A stretch of DNA of 64,000 bases from Candidatus Raymondbacteria bacterium RIFOXYA2_FULL_49_16 (GCA_001789205.1 MFYT01000002.1:1-64000); one strand, 5' to 3'. Counted from the first letter of the stretch, positions 43,574 to 52,931 are shown. The notes: generated by a model not told the origin, from the letters alone. Translations and numbers: made by a program.

Positions 43574-45784
43574 CTACAACAATCCTTTCCGTTTTCGGAT
43601 AAACCATTCCAGCGAGAAAAATAAAACAATTGCCGCTACCAGGAGGCGGGTATTCCATAAAGGATAATTCTTCTTTTCAACGATCCGGGCTATCTGCAGT
43701 TCCGGCACGGTAATCGCTTTCCGCGGATCAGCTTCATCAAACCCCAGAAGCGCGCCATTGCTCTGTGCGCACAGAGCGCCAAGCATTTCCCGGTCAACGC
43801 CGCCTGCGCCAAATTCGTTCCGGGCGCTTACCGAAAAGGTCTCGGTGGCGTAGTCCTGAACAAACCGGTCTTTGAGCAGTTCGGCCCGTACAATGTATAT
43901 ACCCTCGGAAAGGTCCTTGAATTCCACGGGGTAGACGCCTTTGCTGGTCCCGACAGTCTGACGGGCGACCGCCTTTCCCGAACTGTTGACCAGACTGATT
44001 ACGCATACGTGGCCAGGTTTCCGCTCCTTCACCTCAACCGCGCAGGTGATGGAGGAGCCGTCAGTGTATTCCGTGCGCAGCCCTCTAATGGAAAGCGCCC
44101 CCAGGGCCGGGTCTTTGATTAACCACCGCACTGACCTACTCACAAATTCCTGGTAGGGCCTGTTGCCCACTTTTCTGCCCGCATTGATAAAATCATAATA
44201 CCAGAGGCAATCGGTCGCAATGGCCATCGTGCGGCCCTTGCCAACATCCCGCACTCCGCACAGGGGCGCTTTGGCGTCGGTCTCAAGCAGGGTAAGTGTG
44301 CGCTCCCGTGCCTGACCCATGGCATTGAACCCTTCGAAAGCGATGTCTTCCAGGGATTCGATAAGCGAAGTAACCGGATGGTGCGTGCCGGTGACAGTGG
44401 GTCGCGCGCGAAAACCCTGCATCAGCGTCCCCTGTCTGCCGCCGTCAAGCGCATACGGAAGGATGGGGTCCAGAGGCGTTCCCTGGTAGCCCCCTTCGGA
44501 AAACGAAAGGTCACCGCCGATCATAAGGAACGAGCCGCCCTTTTCAACGAATTTCCTGATATTGTCGGTATAAGCCGCGGAAAAGAAGGTCCGGTAGCTG
44601 AAATTCTGAAAGATGACAAGATCGAACGTGGACAGTTCCTCGCCAAAAAGCTGCTGATAGGGAAAGACAATAAGTGACAGCTCCTCCTCAGACACATTCA
44701 TGACATCCGACGCGGTACGCAGGATGTAGAAGGCGACCAGATCAACTGCCGGGTCTTTTTTAAGCGTGTTTCTGAGGAATTTCGCGTCCCACGAAGGCCT
44801 GCCGCAAATGTGCAGAATACGGATACGGTCACGGATCACCTTGAGCGCGAATTCGCGCCGGTTGTTCGCGGTGTTGCGTTCAAAGGCATAGGGTGGAAAT
44901 GAGACCGTATAGGTATAATGACCCACTTCTTCGGGCGCGAATTCCAGGGAGCACTGGTATCGCCCCTCTCCTTTTTTTACGGCAATGGTCTTTGAGGCGA
45001 CAATCTCGTTCCCGCGTTTTACCCGCACAGGAATCGAGAGCGCGCCCGTGGTTTTGGCAACGAGGGAGACCTGGACCGTAAAGGGATTTTTTACATAAGC
45101 GAATTTATCGGCCTGCACCTCTTCAATGGCAATGTCCGCCACTGCGGCCTGACCGCTGCCCGGGACAAAGGCAAAAATTGGGGGTTGCTTCCGGTCCTTG
45201 GACTGATCAAAAAGCGGCAAGCCAAGCTGACGGCGCGAAGAGAAATTATCCGAGAATATACCGTCGGAATAAAGGACAATGCCCGCTGGTTCTGGATCGC
45301 GGAGCGCTGCCAGGGCATCGCTGAACCCGGTCTGTCCATTGAATCCGGTAAGCACGGTCACGGGAAAACCCGCAAGCGAATCAAGCGAAGTGTCGGCTGA
45401 AAAAAGGGAAAAGCGAAGGTCGTAGGCAGAGGCAAGTCCGGCAAAACCAGCGCTATGCCTGCGGATATAGGCGCAGGCGCTGTCAAACGCTCCTGATGCG
45501 CCCAAAGTTGAGGGCGACCCGTCGATAAGCACCTGGATCATGCTCTTTCTCTTCTCGGCCTTGCGCACAACAAGTACGGGCTGGAGCAAAGCAACGACAA
45601 GCAGGAAAAGGGCGATTGCCCGTGCACTGGCGATAAGCGCGCGCAGTCGCGACTGTCCCAGAAGCGCGAGCGAACGCAGGGAAAAAAAGAAAGCCAGTAT
45701 TGCGGCCAGCACCGCGAGAATAAAAGGCAGGGCCTTGAACGCGCCCCATTCAACGGAGAAGAGGTTGACCGCTAGCGTGTCCAT
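43574..45784 (-). CDS. Membrane protein with VWA-like and glutamine-amidotransferase-like domains
   Basis: 736 residues with transmembrane helices near 18-36 and 46-66 and one at the C-terminus (about 712-730), so the bulk lies on one side of the membrane. A VWA-like region holds a DGSPS metal site (DxSxS form). A beta-sandwich (about 230-320) and a class-I glutamine-amidotransferase-like flavodoxin fold follow (about 325-530, LHICGRPSWDAKFLRNTL, FVEKGGSFLMIGGD). Such proteins accompany BatA/MoxR modules. It overlaps the DUF4159 gene by 13 bases. A possible role in envelope stress or complex assembly is inferred from the family. Confidence 0.72.
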   Translation of the reverse strand: MDTLAVNLFSVEWGAFKALPFILAVLAAILAFFFSLRSLALLGQSRLRALIASARAIALFLLVVALLQPVLVVRKAEKRKSMIQVLIDGSPSTLGASGAFDSACAYIRRHSAGFAGLASAYDLRFSLFSADTSLDSLAGFPVTVLTGFNGQTGFSDALAALRDPEPAGIVLYSDGIFSDNFSSRRQLGLPLFDQSKDRKQPPIFAFVPGSGQAAVADIAIEEVQADKFAYVKNPFTVQVSLVAKTTGALSIPVRVKRGNEIVASKTIAVKKGEGRYQCSLEFAPEEVGHYTYTVSFPPYAFERNTANNRREFALKVIRDRIRILHICGRPSWDAKFLRNTLKKDPAVDLVAFYILRTASDVMNVSEEELSLIVFPYQQLFGEELSTFDLVIFQNFSYRTFFSAAYTDNIRKFVEKGGSFLMIGGDLSFSEGGYQGTPLDPILPYALDGGRQGTLMQGFRARPTVTGTHHPVTSLIESLEDIAFEGFNAMGQARERTLTLLETDAKAPLCGVRDVGKGRTMAIATDCLWYYDFINAGRKVGNRPYQEFVSRSVRWLIKDPALGALSIRGLRTEYTDGSSITCAVEVKERKPGHVCVISLVNSSGKAVARQTVGTSKGVYPVEFKDLSEGIYIVRAELLKDRFVQDYATETFSVSARNEFGAGGVDREMLGALCAQSNGALLGFDEADPRKAITVPELQIARIVEKKNYPLWNTRLLVAAIVLFFSLEWFIRKRKGLL

Positions 45785-46536
45785 GGCAGTTTCCTGTATT
45801 TGCCCCGCTCCATAAGGGCCTTCACGTGCACCGCGTCCTTCTTGTAATTGGCGGTCAGGGCGTAGAGGACTGCGTTTACCCCGAAGTTGAAGGCGATCTG
45901 GCGCTGCCGTTCGCCGCCGGGAATAACGTCGTAGAGAAACCTGGCGTCATTTCCCTTTGCCCAGGCGCCCGCGGCATCGTTGAGCGAGTAGACCACGGGT
46001 GTTGCGTCGTCAATAGTGATGCCCTCCAGGTAGGGCGCGGTACGCACCCTGCCGCCGAAATACTCCTCCCGCATTAGATAAAACGAACGGTAGATGGAAT
46101 GGTCCAGGGGAAGCAGGGAAAGGGTATTGTCGGGGAAAAACGCGGCGAGCTCGCGCCGCACGCTCCGGTCAAAAGGACCATCCTTGGCGCCTTCGCTGTT
46201 GTCAATGAGCAAAAAACCGCCCTGGTCCAGAAAGAGTCTGAGACGCTCGCGTTCCTGTTTCGAGAAAGGCGCGAAAGGACCTTGTCCGGTCATCAGAATA
46301 AAGGGATAAAAGAAAAGATCGTTATCTAAGAGCGACACTGTACGCGGCAGCAGGGCGGCATTGATGCTGGTCCGGTTCATGAGCTCGATGATCAGCTGCT
46401 TTGTGGCTTCGGGACGGGGGTTCCAGTCGCCGGAAAAGGAAAGCTGGGCAATGATAAATTTTTCACCAGGGTAGCGGCCCGCTGTCACAGGCAGCGCGAG
46501 CAATATGCACGCGAAAATGGAGCAAAGCAGATTCAT
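45772..46536 (-). CDS. DUF4159-family exported protein
   Basis: 254 residues with a signal peptide (1-19). The body matches DUF4159: FIIAQLSFSGDWNPRPEATKQL at the start, a flavodoxin-like GATase fold with FLDQGGFLLIDNSE, and DHSIYRSFYLM...EGITIDD. The family is usually encoded with BatA-like and MoxR genes, as here, but its biochemical role is not known. It lies 8 bases after the BatA-like gene and overlaps the next gene. Confidence 0.8.
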   Translation of the reverse strand: MNLLCSIFACILLALPVTAGRYPGEKFIIAQLSFSGDWNPRPEATKQLIIELMNRTSINAALLPRTVSLLDNDLFFYPFILMTGQGPFAPFSKQERERLRLFLDQGGFLLIDNSEGAKDGPFDRSVRRELAAFFPDNTLSLLPLDHSIYRSFYLMREEYFGGRVRTAPYLEGITIDDATPVVYSLNDAAGAWAKGNDARFLYDVIPGGERQRQIAFNFGVNAVLYALTANYKKDAVHVKALMERGKYRKLPWTR

Positions 46537-46544
46537 ACTATTCT

Positions 46545-48575
46545 TTAACTCCTCCGGAGGATGAGCCCTTCAATAAGGGCAAACAGTGCGGCAAAGAGGA
46601 AAAACCAGTGCCACAACGGTTCGGGTTTGAGCGAGTCAGCGGTACCAACGCTCCTGACACTGAGATATTGCACATGCGCGCCCCTGAAAAAAGCGCCGCG
46701 CTGGTCGCGGGAGAGCCGGGAAAGGTCGCATTCAGCAGGATCCATGTTCACGGCAAACCACTGCGCGCCTTCGCGGGCAGCGGGAACCCGGTACAGGCCC
46801 GGCACACTGGTGGCCCCAAACTTTGCGGCGCCGGCCAGTGCTGCCACGGAATGGCGCACGCCCACTGGATCATCTACTTGAAGCGCCGCATCGGCAGGAA
46901 GGACAACGGTATCGCCCGTAAAGACCGTATCCTTGACAGCTATCCAGGTAGCGCCGGCAAGATACTGCACAGCTTCCCGGAGAAAAGGAAGAAAAAAGGG
47001 CCGCAGGGGAAAATCGTTCCACGCCAGATCGAGCGTTGATAGATAAAGGAAAACTTTGCCTTTTCCCGCTTTATTTTCGACAAGCAGGGGTTCTCCGCTG
47101 GAAAGAGAAAGCAGAGTCGCTCCTGAAGCGCCAGGAGCCGGCTCAAGCAGAAAAAGATTGGTGAATGAGTATTTTTCGGGTTCGTCCAGACCGGAGAGAA
47201 TGCGCACCGCAGGATGGTCGGGTTCGGTTATGGAAAGACCAGCTGCCTGCGCAACATCGTGGGCAACGCCGGTTTTCCGATCGCGGAGCCAGCGGTTGAA
47301 AAGCGGCGCCAAACGCGTATTGAATTCCCCAGGGTCAACACGGTCGCCAAGACTCACGAACAGGCCCCCTCCTTTTTCGACAAAGCCCTTGATCGCTTCG
47401 GTCTGGTCCGCTGACGGCACATAGTTGCATACAAAAAGGATGTCCGTGCGGGCAAGTAACTTTGGATCGAACCCTGTAGGAGTGGTCACGCTAGCGGTGT
47501 TCCTGCCAAACCTGCGATCAGAAAGCGCCTTTTCGAGGAAAAAACTTTCAGCAGCCGTAAAATGAATGCCCTGATCGCCGTCGATAATGAGGATCCGTGG
47601 TTGCGCAGGGGCTGTGTAGACAAAATAGCGGGCGTCATCCGCCGCAAAGGAGTCCGGGGGAAGGCGCACATAGCCTGGCGCGCTCTCGTACGACCCGTCG
47701 ATGACGAATTCCTTGACCGCTCCCCGCGAAGCCTCGGCCTGGACAAAGCCGTTGATGATGTTTTTCCCTCCCAAATACAACGATACCGGCACATCGGCCA
47801 GGACGCGTCCTGTATTGTTCGCCACTGTGGCCCGCACGGTCACCTCCCCACCGGCAGAGGGATCAGCGGCCAGAGCAACCGAGGAGATGCCCGTGTTGCT
47901 TCGCTCTGAATCGCCATACGCTGACGCGAGCAGCACAGGCGTCTGCAGGTGCAAAAAGAGGGATTCGGGCACTCCAGTCCAGTCGCTGACAGCAAAGTCT
48001 GAAATGACAAGCAACCGGTCCCAGGCAGAGGCGCCCGCAAGCATGCCAGCGGCCTTTCTAAGCACTGGACCAGCATGGCCCGCGTAAAAGGTAGGCGCAA
48101 GGGCAGCGGTCTTTGCGGCAAGTTCGCCCGCGGCAACATCAGCGTCAATGGCCTCTTGAGTACCGCATATGGTGAGAATGGTCGCGCTGCGCAGGTTTTC
48201 CCTGTCAGCATACGCGTTCAGGAATGATACCGCGGCCTCAAAGCCGGTCCGTCCCTCTTCAAGCGCTGTCATGCTGGCCGAATTATCGAACACCACGAGC
48301 GCATTGCCCGCATTTTTTCCTCCTGCGACAAACCTGCTATAGAGTACGGGCATTGCAGCACCCATGACCACAGAGACTATGATAAGGGTGCGGATGATAA
48401 GCAGAAGGATGTATTTGAGTCTGAAGCGCCGCACTGATTCCTGGCGCGACCGCATGATGAAATCGAACGCGGCAAAAGGATGGTCAACGGCTTTGCGCCT
48501 GTTTATCAGGTGAATAATCAGGGGAATTGCGGCAAGGGCCAGGGCCCCCAAAATTCCAGCGTTGAGAAAATTCAT
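46545..48575 (-). CDS. BatA-like membrane protein with VWA domain
   Basis: 676 residues. The N-terminal 85 residues match the aerotolerance-regulator BatA domain (GILGALALAAIPLIIHLINRR, then RFRLKYILLLIIRTLIIVSV). A VWA domain with DNSASM (MIDAS DxSxS) follows, then a beta-sandwich, a GATase-like fold (FVEKGGGLFVSLGDR) and a final membrane helix. Such proteins usually function with a MoxR ATPase and a DUF58 protein in envelope maturation or stress tolerance, but neither gene is nearby. First gene of a four-gene operon. ATG at 48575 opens the conserved BatA domain; there is no good ribosome site, and a TTG at 48611 is an alternative. Confidence 0.8.
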   Translation of the reverse strand: MNFLNAGILGALALAAIPLIIHLINRRKAVDHPFAAFDFIMRSRQESVRRFRLKYILLLIIRTLIIVSVVMGAAMPVLYSRFVAGGKNAGNALVVFDNSASMTALEEGRTGFEAAVSFLNAYADRENLRSATILTICGTQEAIDADVAAGELAAKTAALAPTFYAGHAGPVLRKAAGMLAGASAWDRLLVISDFAVSDWTGVPESLFLHLQTPVLLASAYGDSERSNTGISSVALAADPSAGGEVTVRATVANNTGRVLADVPVSLYLGGKNIINGFVQAEASRGAVKEFVIDGSYESAPGYVRLPPDSFAADDARYFVYTAPAQPRILIIDGDQGIHFTAAESFFLEKALSDRRFGRNTASVTTPTGFDPKLLARTDILFVCNYVPSADQTEAIKGFVEKGGGLFVSLGDRVDPGEFNTRLAPLFNRWLRDRKTGVAHDVAQAAGLSITEPDHPAVRILSGLDEPEKYSFTNLFLLEPAPGASGATLLSLSSGEPLLVENKAGKGKVFLYLSTLDLAWNDFPLRPFFLPFLREAVQYLAGATWIAVKDTVFTGDTVVLPADAALQVDDPVGVRHSVAALAGAAKFGATSVPGLYRVPAAREGAQWFAVNMDPAECDLSRLSRDQRGAFFRGAHVQYLSVRSVGTADSLKPEPLWHWFFLFAALFALIEGLILRRS

Positions 48576-48639
48576 TGGTAAAAAGATAGCTATTACCGGC
48601 AGGCCGTGCAAAGAAGGGCGCCAGTTAATTATTAATCCA

Positions 48640-48668
48640 TTGATTTTTTTTATGTGTCAAGATATATT
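48640..48668 (+). promoter_or_regulatory. Sigma70-type promoter for the small secreted protein genes
   Basis: TTGATT, a 17-base spacer and TATATT lie in the divergent region before the gene at 48711. The predicted start near 48675 leaves a leader of about 35 bases with AAGGA before the ATG. Confidence 0.6.
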
Positions 48669-48710
48669 ACCTTGTATCAGAATCATCCCCGACAATAAGG
48701 ATATTGGCTT

Positions 48711-49223
48711 ATGAAATGGCTGGCAGTACTCCTACTTCTTATAACACCGACTGTCTGGGCCCAGACATACCTTGAACTTAACTACACCAGTGGGTCGCTT
48801 GAATACTTTGAACTCGATTCGATTTCCTCTATTGCCTTCTCAGACTCTACCATGCTCGTAAACGATCTTGGTCGCACCTTTTCAATCCACGAAATTCGTT
48901 CAATGCGATTTATGGACCAGACAACCAGTACAGAAGCGAACATAGGCGTAAATCATTGTGTCTCTATTTTTCCAAATCCAGCCAACCCTTCAGTTTCAAT
49001 CACAATAAACCTGGCTTTAAAGGGCCAAACGAGTATTGCTCTATTCACCGTTGGTGGCCAGGCTGTAAAAACTCTGGTCAATGGTGTTAAAAATAAAGGG
49101 ATGCAAAAGGTTGTATGGGATGGTACGGATGCACTCGGCAGACAGGTAGCTTCAGGACATTATATTGTCTGCATTACTATTAAAAACAAGACCATTGTCC
49201 GGAAAATATCCATAGTACGATAA
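48711..49223 (+). CDS. Small secreted protein with T9SS tag
   Basis: 170 residues: signal peptide (1-18), a 60-residue segment with two copies of an S-x-x-(Y/F)-x-L-x-x-I-x-S-(I/M)-x-F pattern (EYFELDSISSIAF, FSIHEIRSMRF) and a T9SS tag with a variant FPNPANPSVS opening. The short pattern is common in T9SS cargo and may fold as a small beta unit. No enzymatic domain fits. It is co-transcribed with the next gene 14 bases downstream. Function unknown. Confidence 0.7.
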   Translation: MKWLAVLLLLITPTVWAQTYLELNYTSGSLEYFELDSISSIAFSDSTMLVNDLGRTFSIHEIRSMRFMDQTTSTEANIGVNHCVSIFPNPANPSVSITINLALKGQTSIALFTVGGQAVKTLVNGVKNKGMQKVVWDGTDALGRQVASGHYIVCITIKNKTIVRKISIVR

Positions 49224-49236
49224 AAGGAGCTCTGCC

Positions 49237-50520
49237 GTGAAAACCTTATTGATGCTGTGCTTCACTCTTAGCTTTGTTTTTACAATACCTGCTGAACGGT
49301 ATCTTGCCATAAGCAAATCAGGAAACCGCTCTTTGGTAAAACTAACTGATATAGACAGCATGTATTTTGTAGACACAACAGGGCTTATTCGGGGTTCTGT
49401 GCTGGCAACAAAGGCGTTTTATCATAAGGTTGGTGAATTTAACACAATAACAATTACAACAGGGATCGCTGATAATGGTTATGGAGCTGACGGCACAGAC
49501 CATTCAGGGGTGCCAGCCAGCATAGGTAATCTTGCGACAGATCTCGCATTTACAGCATCAGTAAAACTGACAGACCTTTGCAACGGGGATGGATACAACC
49601 TGGGTATCCAAACAGATGATACCTTGTATATAAATGCAACCATACGAGATTTCGGGGGAAATCCAGAAACAATTCTGGCGTGTTTCACAGTGATCGAAAA
49701 TCCAGCAGCTGCCATAAAAATAACTGATACTAATTTCCGTGGCGCAACCCTCTCTCAATTTCTCAAGTGCATGCAGGATTTTTTAACCGGGACAGCTTGG
49801 AATATGGGAGGCGGTTCAAATGCAACAGGAACGCGCGTTGCAGTAATGCCTGATGGTAAAACTCGTATTGAAAATCTTGGGGTGGCAGATGGAGGAACCA
49901 GTACACAGGATCTGAAGGACCTTACCATTACCAGCAGCCGTCCATATTCTTCACCATACGTCTCAAGTGCTTTTTCATTCTCTCCAACTATATATTACGC
50001 AAGTAGCCAGGGTCCCAATTACTCAGATACACCCCAGCGCATGTTGCAGCCTGCAAAATCAGACGACTATCTCTTTGGGTATAATCTTTTCGATAACACC
50101 GGCTTGGGTACGGGATCATCTGAAATGCAGATTTTTGACAACAATGGTATATCTCTCGATTTCATGAATAACGACACCCTTGTTGTTTCCGCTACTGTAG
50201 GTGCTACGGCCAAGCTGGCAGCGGACTTTGCCATTGACAGTGGTTCTGTTCTAATTAATACATCAACTACTCTACAGGAAATGTGCGATGCAATTAGAGC
50301 TGCACTCGGACTGCCCCTTTTGGACAATACACCTGATAACAATCCATCAGTGGCAATTGACGGCAGCAGTACAGACGATGTCTTGATCCAGAATGGCACG
50401 ATTGTTATCCGCGGTCAGCCCATACCAGGCGCTGAGATTACAAACATGACCATTACTGTGCGCAACGGTGCAACTGCTCGTACAGGATTCAATGCAAATG
50501 CAGTGTTGACTGAATTTTAG
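49237..50520 (+). CDS. Secreted protein with duplicated flagellar-hook-like domain
   Basis: 427 residues: signal peptide (1-18), a short SLVKLTDIDSMYF pattern like the preceding protein, then two homologous beta-rich units (about 75-240 and 260-425). Each unit runs L-x-D/N-x-x-G, then D-T-L-x-(I/V)-x-A-T, a helix (TLSQFLKCMQDFL or TLQEMCDAIRAALG), then V-x-I/M-x-D-G and a closing ITNMTITVRN-type strand. This order resembles the D2-type domain of FlgE hook proteins. No T9SS tag and no flagellar genes are present. Start is GTG with AAAGGAG. Could be a surface filament or an adhesin; function unknown. Confidence 0.6.
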   Translation: MKTLLMLCFTLSFVFTIPAERYLAISKSGNRSLVKLTDIDSMYFVDTTGLIRGSVLATKAFYHKVGEFNTITITTGIADNGYGADGTDHSGVPASIGNLATDLAFTASVKLTDLCNGDGYNLGIQTDDTLYINATIRDFGGNPETILACFTVIENPAAAIKITDTNFRGATLSQFLKCMQDFLTGTAWNMGGGSNATGTRVAVMPDGKTRIENLGVADGGTSTQDLKDLTITSSRPYSSPYVSSAFSFSPTIYYASSQGPNYSDTPQRMLQPAKSDDYLFGYNLFDNTGLGTGSSEMQIFDNNGISLDFMNNDTLVVSATVGATAKLAADFAIDSGSVLINTSTTLQEMCDAIRAALGLPLLDNTPDNNPSVAIDGSSTDDVLIQNGTIVIRGQPIPGAEITNMTITVRNGATARTGFNANAVLTEF

Positions 50521-50579
50521 CCAAACATTATTCTTGTTCTTTAAAACCTGCGGCTTAGTATTATATATTAACGATCCCT

Positions 50580-50987
50580 ATGGCACACAAAAAACCGCAC
50601 CTTACAATACTTGGCTCAGCGCATACGGCCTATCCCACCAGTCCGGACAAGGCCAGGCTCGAAGCTATACCGTTTAACAATCAGGGCAACCATACCACGG
50701 TGACCCTCTCGACCGACGAATTCACGTCTCTCTGCCCAGTCACCGGGCAACCCGATTTCGGGGAGATCGTTATTGAATATGTTCCGGAAAAACTGCTCGT
50801 TGAAAGTAAAAGCCTGAAATTATATCTGTTCAGCTTCAGAAACCTGGGCATATTTCAGGAAGAGATCGTAAATCGAATTTTGAATGACCTGAAAAAGGCG
50901 CTGAAACCGCGCTCAATAAAAGTTACCGGCCGTTTCAAGGCGCGCGGCGGCATTGTCATTGCCCCGGTAGCGCAATGGAACCGCTAA
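50580..50987 (+). CDS. queF: 7-cyano-7-deazaguanine (preQ0) reductase
   Basis: 135 residues, the short unimodular QueF of the tunnelling-fold family. FTSLCPVTGQPDFG carries the catalytic Cys (near 52), which forms a thioimide with preQ0, and the Asp that follows. ESKSLKLYLFSFRN is the QueF-specific NADPH-binding motif. The enzyme reduces preQ0 to preQ1 with NADPH in queuosine synthesis for tRNA modification. It stands alone; no other que genes are near. A TATATT box 11 bases upstream of the ATG and no ribosome site suggest a very short leader. Confidence 0.93.
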   Translation: MAHKKPHLTILGSAHTAYPTSPDKARLEAIPFNNQGNHTTVTLSTDEFTSLCPVTGQPDFGEIVIEYVPEKLLVESKSLKLYLFSFRNLGIFQEEIVNRILNDLKKALKPRSIKVTGRFKARGGIVIAPVAQWNR

Positions 50988-50999
50988 ATTCCCTGTCTT

Positions 51000-52028
51000 T
51001 TATTTCAGGATAAGAACGCGCCGCGTAATGCTTTTTGACCCGCTCTCAAGCTTCATGATATAGGATCCGTTGGGGAGATTCGCATTGCCAGAGACCGGTG
51101 ACCACGAAGCCGCATTCCATCCCGGCTTTCCCGGCAAGACTCCTGCGTAGTGCAGCTTTCCCGATACATCAAAAACCTTGAGCATTGCCGAAGATGATGC
51201 CAGATCACGGGGAATATAATAACTGAGGCTGGCATTCATATGCAAAGGGTTGGGAGAAACCGAGAGATCCAGATATTGCCTATTCAGGACCAACGGTGCT
51301 TCATCGACGTAAACATCGTTTGTGATGAGTATCATATTGCTGTCGCTGTAAGCATTAAAGATGCTGGACCCCAAGCTTCCCGCATCCAGGTTCCGCGAGT
51401 CGAACCCGACAAAATATCCCAGGGCAAAGGAATCGAGCGTACTTCCGGCGCTGACATTGAGTTTAACAATACAAGCCATATACTTGAGATAAAGGCTGTC
51501 CACTGTGCCCGATGTATCTTCAGTGAGCGTATCCATATGCGTGCCCGCAGGTACGTTGAGCCCCACATTTCCCGCATAGGAGAGAAACTGGTCTTTGGTA
51601 TTGGCGCTATCGCAAAAAGCCTGCAGGTCAGCGTCATACGAGGCGGCACGGCTGCACGTGCGGCCCTTGCCAGCCACAATCAGGGAATCGAGCATATGGT
51701 TGAAGAGGGTTGTGTCCGGAGTCAATGCTTCAATATTAAGATTGTTCATTGTATGATAAAAATTCTGGTCAATGGCATATGCGGCTGAATTGACGCTCCA
51801 GCCAGAGGGAAGCGCGGCTGCAACCACAGTGCTGTCGGTTACTATGCTGTGGTTGAGCACAGCGACCGTATCGTAAATCAAAATAACGTCAAAGATATAT
51901 ACGTTAAAACTTGATGAAGGCAGGGCTTTTTCAGGCTGAGACACCTCGGCAATATTAGAAACAGTGCATCCGGTCATTAAAGCAAAGGCTGCAATCACAA
52001 CAAGCAATAAAAAGGCTTTCCGTACCAT
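51000..52028 (-). CDS. Putative lipoprotein with a T9SS-like tag
   Basis: 342 residues. The N-terminus ends in a lipobox (ALMTGC), so the protein should be lipid-anchored. The middle (about 40-240) consists of short D/S/T-rich segments with no recognised fold. The last 85 residues (LSVSPNPLHMNASLSYYIP ... LPNGSYIMKLESG ... RRVLILK) form a T9SS type A tag with a shortened opening. AAAGGAG lies before the ATG at 52028. It is convergent with queF. Having both a lipobox and the tag is unusual. Function unknown. Confidence 0.7.
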   Translation of the reverse strand: MVRKAFLLLVVIAAFALMTGCTVSNIAEVSQPEKALPSSSFNVYIFDVILIYDTVAVLNHSIVTDSTVVAAALPSGWSVNSAAYAIDQNFYHTMNNLNIEALTPDTTLFNHMLDSLIVAGKGRTCSRAASYDADLQAFCDSANTKDQFLSYAGNVGLNVPAGTHMDTLTEDTSGTVDSLYLKYMACIVKLNVSAGSTLDSFALGYFVGFDSRNLDAGSLGSSIFNAYSDSNMILITNDVYVDEAPLVLNRQYLDLSVSPNPLHMNASLSYYIPRDLASSSAMLKVFDVSGKLHYAGVLPGKPGWNAASWSPVSGNANLPNGSYIMKLESGSKSITRRVLILK

Positions 52029-52064
52029 ACTAAACTCCTTTGGATAGTTCATCTATAAGTATTA

Positions 52065-52931
52065 TTAATGCCTAAGGCAAAAAACAAGAGTTTGGGCCAA
52101 TCGCTTGTCGTTCCTGACAATATAGTGCATTTTATGTTTCTTCTCGATAAAACCTGGCAGGTCAGAGGTTATCATCTGTTTCCCGCGCGCAATGCATTGG
52201 TGAAAAATACCAGCATGTTCACCTGATTCATAGGGTAAAACAACTACCCTGGCTGCATCAATAAAATTCAAGAACTGCTTCTCTGAAAAGAGCCTGTTTT
52301 TCAATACAATACGGTTTCTGACCGATGAACGCCTAATCGCTTCAAAAAAGTCCCGTTTATAGATGCTCCATGCGCCCTTGCTAAAGGCGCCTGCAATAAG
52401 CAGTTGTGCGTCAGGGACTTTTTTAACAACCTCGGGAAAGAGCGCAACCACGCGATGAAACCCTTTTGTTGGCCTGAAAAACCCGCACAACAATACAGTC
52501 TTTCCCTTGCGATTATTTTTTTTCTTTTTTTCCGCCTCTGCCGGGTATGTGATAACTTCAATATTCGGCTGCTTTCCCAGGTATTTTTGGATAATTGCAC
52601 GTTGATATTTGAAATGGACGCACAAACAGTCGCATTCCTTTCCAACCGCTTTAATGAAACCTTCCTGTTCGCGCGTAAGAACATGATTCAGCGAATGCAG
52701 AGTGATAAAAACAGAAACGCCTTTTTTTCTCACCGCCTTGATTCGCTTCAGCAAGGCCTTGTCGTTGTATCCAAAAACATGCTGAACATGCAGCAGGTCG
52801 CAGACACATGATACTGTGTGCGTGATAAATGACTTTATACCTTGTTCTGCCAACTCCCGTATGAGCGTGCGCGTATAATAAAAAAGCCCGCTGTCCCGGG
52901 AATTTGTCGAAAGCAAAAAAGCGATTATCAT
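52065..52931 (-). CDS. Glycosyltransferase, GT4-like (GT-B fold)
   Basis: 288 residues, soluble. The N-terminal half has a nucleotide-fold start (MIIAFLLSTNSRDSGLFYYTRTL) and VFITLHSLNHV. The C-terminal half follows the GT4 pattern: LLCGFFRPTKGFHRVVALFPEV, then VLPYESGEHAGIFHQCIARGK, whose E-x7-(E/Q)-like motif binds the sugar nucleotide. It is shorter than most GT4 enzymes (350-400 residues). The start at 52931 is chosen because the Rossmann strand begins there; the frame is open 60 bases further. Likely role in capsule, lipopolysaccharide or glycoprotein synthesis. Confidence 0.8.
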   Translation of the reverse strand: MIIAFLLSTNSRDSGLFYYTRTLIRELAEQGIKSFITHTVSCVCDLLHVQHVFGYNDKALLKRIKAVRKKGVSVFITLHSLNHVLTREQEGFIKAVGKECDCLCVHFKYQRAIIQKYLGKQPNIEVITYPAEAEKKKKNNRKGKTVLLCGFFRPTKGFHRVVALFPEVVKKVPDAQLLIAGAFSKGAWSIYKRDFFEAIRRSSVRNRIVLKNRLFSEKQFLNFIDAARVVVLPYESGEHAGIFHQCIARGKQMITSDLPGFIEKKHKMHYIVRNDKRLAQTLVFCLRH

